Below the pieces are notes generated by a model. That model was not told the DNA's origin, did no database searches, and saw nothing but the letters and a program-made list of their open reading frames with translations. From Bacteroidota bacterium (GTDB taxonomy: Bacteria > Bacteroidota > Bacteroidia > Chitinophagales > Chitinophagaceae), in contig JAFAAT010000212.1 of the NCBI GenBank assembly GCA_023426425.1, positions 1-16,242 on the forward strand: a stretch of 16,242 nt of DNA. The letters are read 5' to 3'. The position numbers were made by a program, and so were the translations under genes. Positions within the stretch are counted from its first letter, which is position 1, and each line of letters begins with the position of its first letter. Shown here in pieces: positions 13,855 through 16,242 of this stretch.

Positions 13855-14523
13855 ATGCTGCACAGCAAGCCTAAAGAAGATAATTATTTACACAAAGGAT
13901 TAAGGAAACAACTGGTACAGGGACTACGCGAAAAGGGCATCAAAGACGAGCGTGTTCTTGCAGCCATAGAAGCGATCCCGCGTCATTTTTTTCTTGACAA
14001 CGCATTTGAGCGGATAGCCTATGAAGACCGGGCGTTTCCTATCGCTGCGAACCAGACAATTTCCCAGCCTTATACAGTAGCCTACCAGACGCAGCTTCTG
14101 GAGGTAAAGAAATTTGACAAGATACTTGAGATTGGTACTGGCAGTGCTTACCAGGCTTGCGTGCTGGCTGAACTGGGCGCTATGGTTTTTACCATCGAGC
14201 GGCAGCGAGCTTTGTATGATTTCAACAATCAATTTTACTACCTGAAGAATTATCCCAATATTAAGAGGTTCTATGGGGATGGGTACGAGGGGCTGCAGAC
14301 CTATGCGCCATTCGATAAGGTGATAGTTACCGCGGCTGCGCCATTTATTCCTCCTAAGTTAATCGAGCAGCTGAAGCCGGGTGGAATAGCGGTGATTCCT
14401 GTGGGTGAAGGCGATGGACAAAAGATGATGCGGATCACGAAGGACAAAGAAGGAAAGATCCATGAAGAGGAACTTGGGGATTTTGTATTTGTGCCGATGC
14501 TGGCTGGAAAGAGTGGGCAGTAG
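13855..14523 (+). CDS. pcm: Protein-L-isoaspartate O-methyltransferase
   Basis: This 222-residue cytoplasmic SAM-dependent methyltransferase methylates isoaspartyl residues in damaged proteins so that they can return to normal aspartate. Diagnostic segments are QTISQPYTVAYQTQLLE (residues 67-83), the family-specific substrate region, and the SAM-binding motif I LEIGTGSAYQA (91-101). An acidic residue follows in VFTIERQ, with GDGYEGLQTYAPFDKVIVTAAAP (141-163) and LKPGGIAVIPVG (173-184). Length fits the family. The ATG at 13855 follows a -7 box directly. The stop codon lies at the edge of a heptamer repeat array, so the gene end and the array touch. No other protein-repair gene is adjacent. Confidence 0.95.
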   Translation: MLHSKPKEDNYLHKGLRKQLVQGLREKGIKDERVLAAIEAIPRHFFLDNAFERIAYEDRAFPIAANQTISQPYTVAYQTQLLEVKKFDKILEIGTGSAYQACVLAELGAMVFTIERQRALYDFNNQFYYLKNYPNIKRFYGDGYEGLQTYAPFDKVIVTAAAPFIPPKLIEQLKPGGIAVIPVGEGDGQKMMRITKDKEGKIHEEELGDFVFVPMLAGKSGQ

Positions 14524-14563
14524 TCAGTAGTCAGTAATCAGTAATCAGTAGTCAGTAATCAGT
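14522..14563 (+). repeat. Heptamer tandem array, six copies
   Basis: Six contiguous 7-base units read AGTCAGT, AGTCAGT, AATCAGT, AATCAGT, AGTCAGT, AATCAGT. They differ only at the second base and start inside the pcm stop codon (TAG, 14521-14523). It is a microsatellite-like array, prone to length change by slippage. Confidence 0.9.
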
Positions 14564-14612
14564 GCGGATAGGAAGGATTGAGTATGAATTTTTCCAGTCG
14601 GGTGAATTTTTC

Positions 14613-14644
14613 TTGAGTTGTTAAGTTGGATAGTTGCTGAGTTG
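14613..14644 (+). repeat. Degenerate octamer tandem array, four copies
   Basis: Four contiguous 8-base units read TTGAGTTG, TTAAGTTG, GATAGTTG, CTGAGTTG, all ending in AGTTG. It lies 11 bases before the stop of the DUF1569/DinB-type gene and 50 bases after the heptamer array. Confidence 0.7.
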
Positions 14645-14654
14645 CAGTACTTGT

Positions 14655-15152
14655 TTACGTAGTCGTTGATACGTCGGGGGTTCTGGCATCGACGCCGAAT
14701 TGCCGGAGGTGATGCCAGGCGTGCTTGTAGAGAAGTGTGATCCAGAGATTGAAATCGAGGGCGCCGAAGAAAGGGTTCATGATTGTTTTTCCCGGCTGGC
14801 CTTCAAACACTTCAAATAAATAATCGATTTCCTGTTGCAGTTCATCTATTGAACCTTCCAATGTAGCATTGCGAACAGCCACAGGCTCTTCAGGCAATAA
14901 CCTGTTCGGGGTGTTCTCGCGGAAGGGTTTATCGCTCATCACGAAGGCCTGCATCTTTGCAACTGATTCCTCCGGTACCTGTAGCTGATGTGGATCACGG
15001 CCATTGCCAATCCTGACAGAGTCGGACATGTGTTCTACCATTTGCTGGAAGTTCATCTTGCCCCAGCGGCGTTCAGTAGCTGGATCGATCTGCCGGAGCA
15101 GGTTCGCATATTCGCTGCGGAGGAATGCGGCTTTCTGAGCGATATTTTCCAT
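14655..15152 (-). CDS. DUF1569 / DinB-superfamily protein
   Basis: A 165-residue soluble protein with the helical-bundle pattern of the DinB/DUF1569 superfamily. GKMNFQQMVEHMSDSVR (residues 31-47) supplies H41, and LYKHAWHHLRQFG (141-153) supplies H144 and H147/H148. In this superfamily such histidines form a metal site near a buried pocket, and relatives include thiol-dependent transferases; no activity can be assigned here. The start ATG (15152) is separated by only 2 bases from the stop of the MoxR gene upstream, so the two are translationally coupled. The last residues (DVSTTT) are simple. Whether it helps the MoxR chaperone or simply shares the transcript is unknown. Confidence 0.75.
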   Translation of the reverse strand: MENIAQKAAFLRSEYANLLRQIDPATERRWGKMNFQQMVEHMSDSVRIGNGRDPHQLQVPEESVAKMQAFVMSDKPFRENTPNRLLPEEPVAVRNATLEGSIDELQQEIDYLFEVFEGQPGKTIMNPFFGALDFNLWITLLYKHAWHHLRQFGVDARTPDVSTTT

Positions 15153-15154
15153 TA

Positions 15155-16117
15155 CTAAAGTAGTTGTTTGATTAAAGCTTCCTGGCTGATGCCTTCGGCT
15201 TCGGCTTTATAGTTTCTGACCACGCGATGCCTTAATACGGGCAGCGCCATCGCCTGCACGTCTTCAATGTCAGGGGAGTATTTGCCGTTGAGAAGTGCAT
15301 GGCATTTAGCGCCAAGTATCAGGTATTGAGAGGCACGGGGTCCCGCACCGTAGGCGACAAATTGTTTTGTTTGTCCCGGACTGTTTTCACCCGGACGGGT
15401 TTTGTGAACCAGTCGCACTGCATATTCGAGCACATTGTCTGGAACAGGTACGCGACGGATGAGTTCCTGGAACTGCAGTATCTCTTCACCGGTGAGTACT
15501 TTCGACAGGTGCGCATGCGTGGCACCGGTGGTATTGCGTACGATCATTACCTCTTCTTCGAATGAGGGATAGTCGAGGGTAATCATGAACATAAAGCGGT
15601 CGAGCTGTGCTTCGGGGAGGGGGTATGTACCTTCCTGTTCTATGGGGTTCTGGGTGGCTAATACGAAGAAGGGAGCCGGGAGCTTGTAGAGGTGTCCGCC
15701 TGCAGTAATATTTCTTTCCTGCATCGCCTCGAGCAGTGCAGCCTGTGTTTTAGGAGGGGTACGGTTGATCTCATCTGCCAGGATGATATTGGCAAAGATG
15801 GGTCCTTTGATGAAGCGGAACTGCCGGTTCTCGTCGAGGATCTCTGCGCCGGTAATGTCGCTGGGCATGAGGTCGGGAGTGAACTGGATTCGCTTGAAGG
15901 AGAGGTCGAGTACGTCGGCGACGGTTTTGACCAGGAGCGTTTTGGCAAGACCGGGTACACCTACCAGCAGGCTGTGACCATTGCAGAGGATGGAGGTGAG
16001 CAGTTTATTGACCACCTCGTCCTGGCCAACAATGACCTGGGCAATGGATTTCCTGATTTCTTCGAATTTAGTCTTTAGTGCTTTTGCTGCTTCTATGTCC
16101 GATGCGTATGCCTGCAT
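15155..16117 (-). CDS. MoxR-family AAA+ ATPase
   Basis: A 320-residue cytoplasmic AAA+ ATPase of the MoxR family, thought to act as a chaperone maturing protein complexes, often with VWA-domain partners. Walker A is GVPGLAKT (residues 53-60, K59), Walker B is IILADE (111-116), sensor 1 is N157 in LATQNP, and LDRF (R174) supplies the arginine finger. The family signatures FTPDLMPSDITG, RTPPKTQAALLEAMQE and EQEGTYPLPEAQLDRF are all present. The length is typical. MoxR genes usually precede DUF58 and VWA-domain genes; here the next gene is instead a DUF1569/DinB-type protein, 2 bases after the stop, so the usual partners are missing on this side. A near-match -7 box (minus-strand TAATTTCG, 16149-16142) lies 25 bases upstream of the ATG. 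Confidence 0.95.
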   Translation of the reverse strand: MQAYASDIEAAKALKTKFEEIRKSIAQVIVGQDEVVNKLLTSILCNGHSLLVGVPGLAKTLLVKTVADVLDLSFKRIQFTPDLMPSDITGAEILDENRQFRFIKGPIFANIILADEINRTPPKTQAALLEAMQERNITAGGHLYKLPAPFFVLATQNPIEQEGTYPLPEAQLDRFMFMITLDYPSFEEEVMIVRNTTGATHAHLSKVLTGEEILQFQELIRRVPVPDNVLEYAVRLVHKTRPGENSPGQTKQFVAYGAGPRASQYLILGAKCHALLNGKYSPDIEDVQAMALPVLRHRVVRNYKAEAEGISQEALIKQLL

Positions 16118-16190
16118 TGTCTGATTTATGTGAGTCTCTGACGAAATTATAGGGGTAAGTTCTATTATTTTGTGAAAACTAGCAAATTCG

Positions 16191-16230
16191 GGAAGTTGGT
16201 TAGTCGTTTATGAGTGTAGTTGTTGAGTCG
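16191..16230 (+). repeat. Degenerate octamer-period array upstream of the MoxR gene
   Basis: Five consecutive 8-base units read GGAAGTTG, GTTAGTCG, TTTATGAG, TGTAGTTG, TTGAGTCG. They share the GTTG/GTCG core and period of the 14613-14644 array. Copies are more diverged and the array may continue past the window edge. Confidence 0.5.
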
Positions 16231-16242
16231 TTGGAGGGAGGG

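Noticed and set aside
14522..14563. Possible CRISPR array
   Set aside because: The units are 7 bases and contiguous, with no spacers and no cas genes.
15692..16078. 128-codon plus-strand open frame opposite the MoxR gene
   Set aside because: It lies entirely antisense to the Walker motif region of a conserved ATPase; the open frame arises from MoxR codon usage.

Overview
The window looks like ordinary chromosome from a Bacteroidota bacterium, most likely of the Chitinophagaceae/Chitinophagales type. The evidence is a secreted protein with a type IX secretion (Por) C-terminal sorting domain, a DUF5683 protein, a paired M16 peptidase system with signal peptides, several TAnnTTTG-like -7 promoter boxes, and a general lack of Shine-Dalgarno sequences. 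Base composition is moderate and fairly even. I see no insertion sequence, integrase, phage gene, CRISPR array, rRNA or tRNA.

Layout, left to right. (1) 1-170 (-) is the N-terminal part of a HAD-family sugar-phosphate phosphatase. (2) 287-3747 (+) is a two-gene M16 zinc-peptidase operon. The first protein carries the metal site; the second lacks it but keeps the Arg/Tyr pair and has an extra C-terminal domain. It ends in a strong hairpin terminator. (3) 3799-4035 (-) is a small unknown protein. Upstream of it lies a gene-poor stretch (4036-4615) with a good minus-strand promoter match and a block of inverted repeats that can fold in mutually exclusive ways. (4) 4616-4816 (+) is a small unknown protein, convergent with an FRG-domain protein (4937-5776, -). 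(5) 5982-6176 (+) is a cold-shock protein with its own terminator. (6) 6333-7118 (-) is an unknown exported protein, divergent from an acyl-CoA carboxylase carboxyltransferase subunit of MccB type (7242-8870, +). (7) 9063-11225 (+) is a T9SS-exported protein with two dockerin-like calcium loops and a cohesin-like segment. (8) 11438-13101 (+) is a Mn-catalase gene followed 5 nt later by a DsbA-like thioredoxin-fold gene, a probable oxidative-stress operon. (9) 13144-13761 (+) encodes a DUF5683 membrane protein with a TTG start, and 13855-14523 (+) is pcm, the isoaspartyl repair methyltransferase, probably leaderless. (10) Short tandem arrays with 7- and 8-base periods lie at 14522-14644. (11) 14655-16117 (-) is a MoxR AAA+ ATPase gene followed 2 nt later by a DUF1569/DinB-type gene, with another octamer-period array upstream at 16191-16230.

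Most genes are housekeeping or stress functions: envelope proteolysis, protein repair, peroxide removal, cold shock and branched-chain acyl-CoA catabolism. The least explained parts are the structured 4036-4615 region with its minus-strand promoter, the small orphan genes beside the FRG gene, and the domain mix of the T9SS protein. None of these proves a new system; the 4191-4320 element is the best candidate for an undescribed regulatory RNA or leader.
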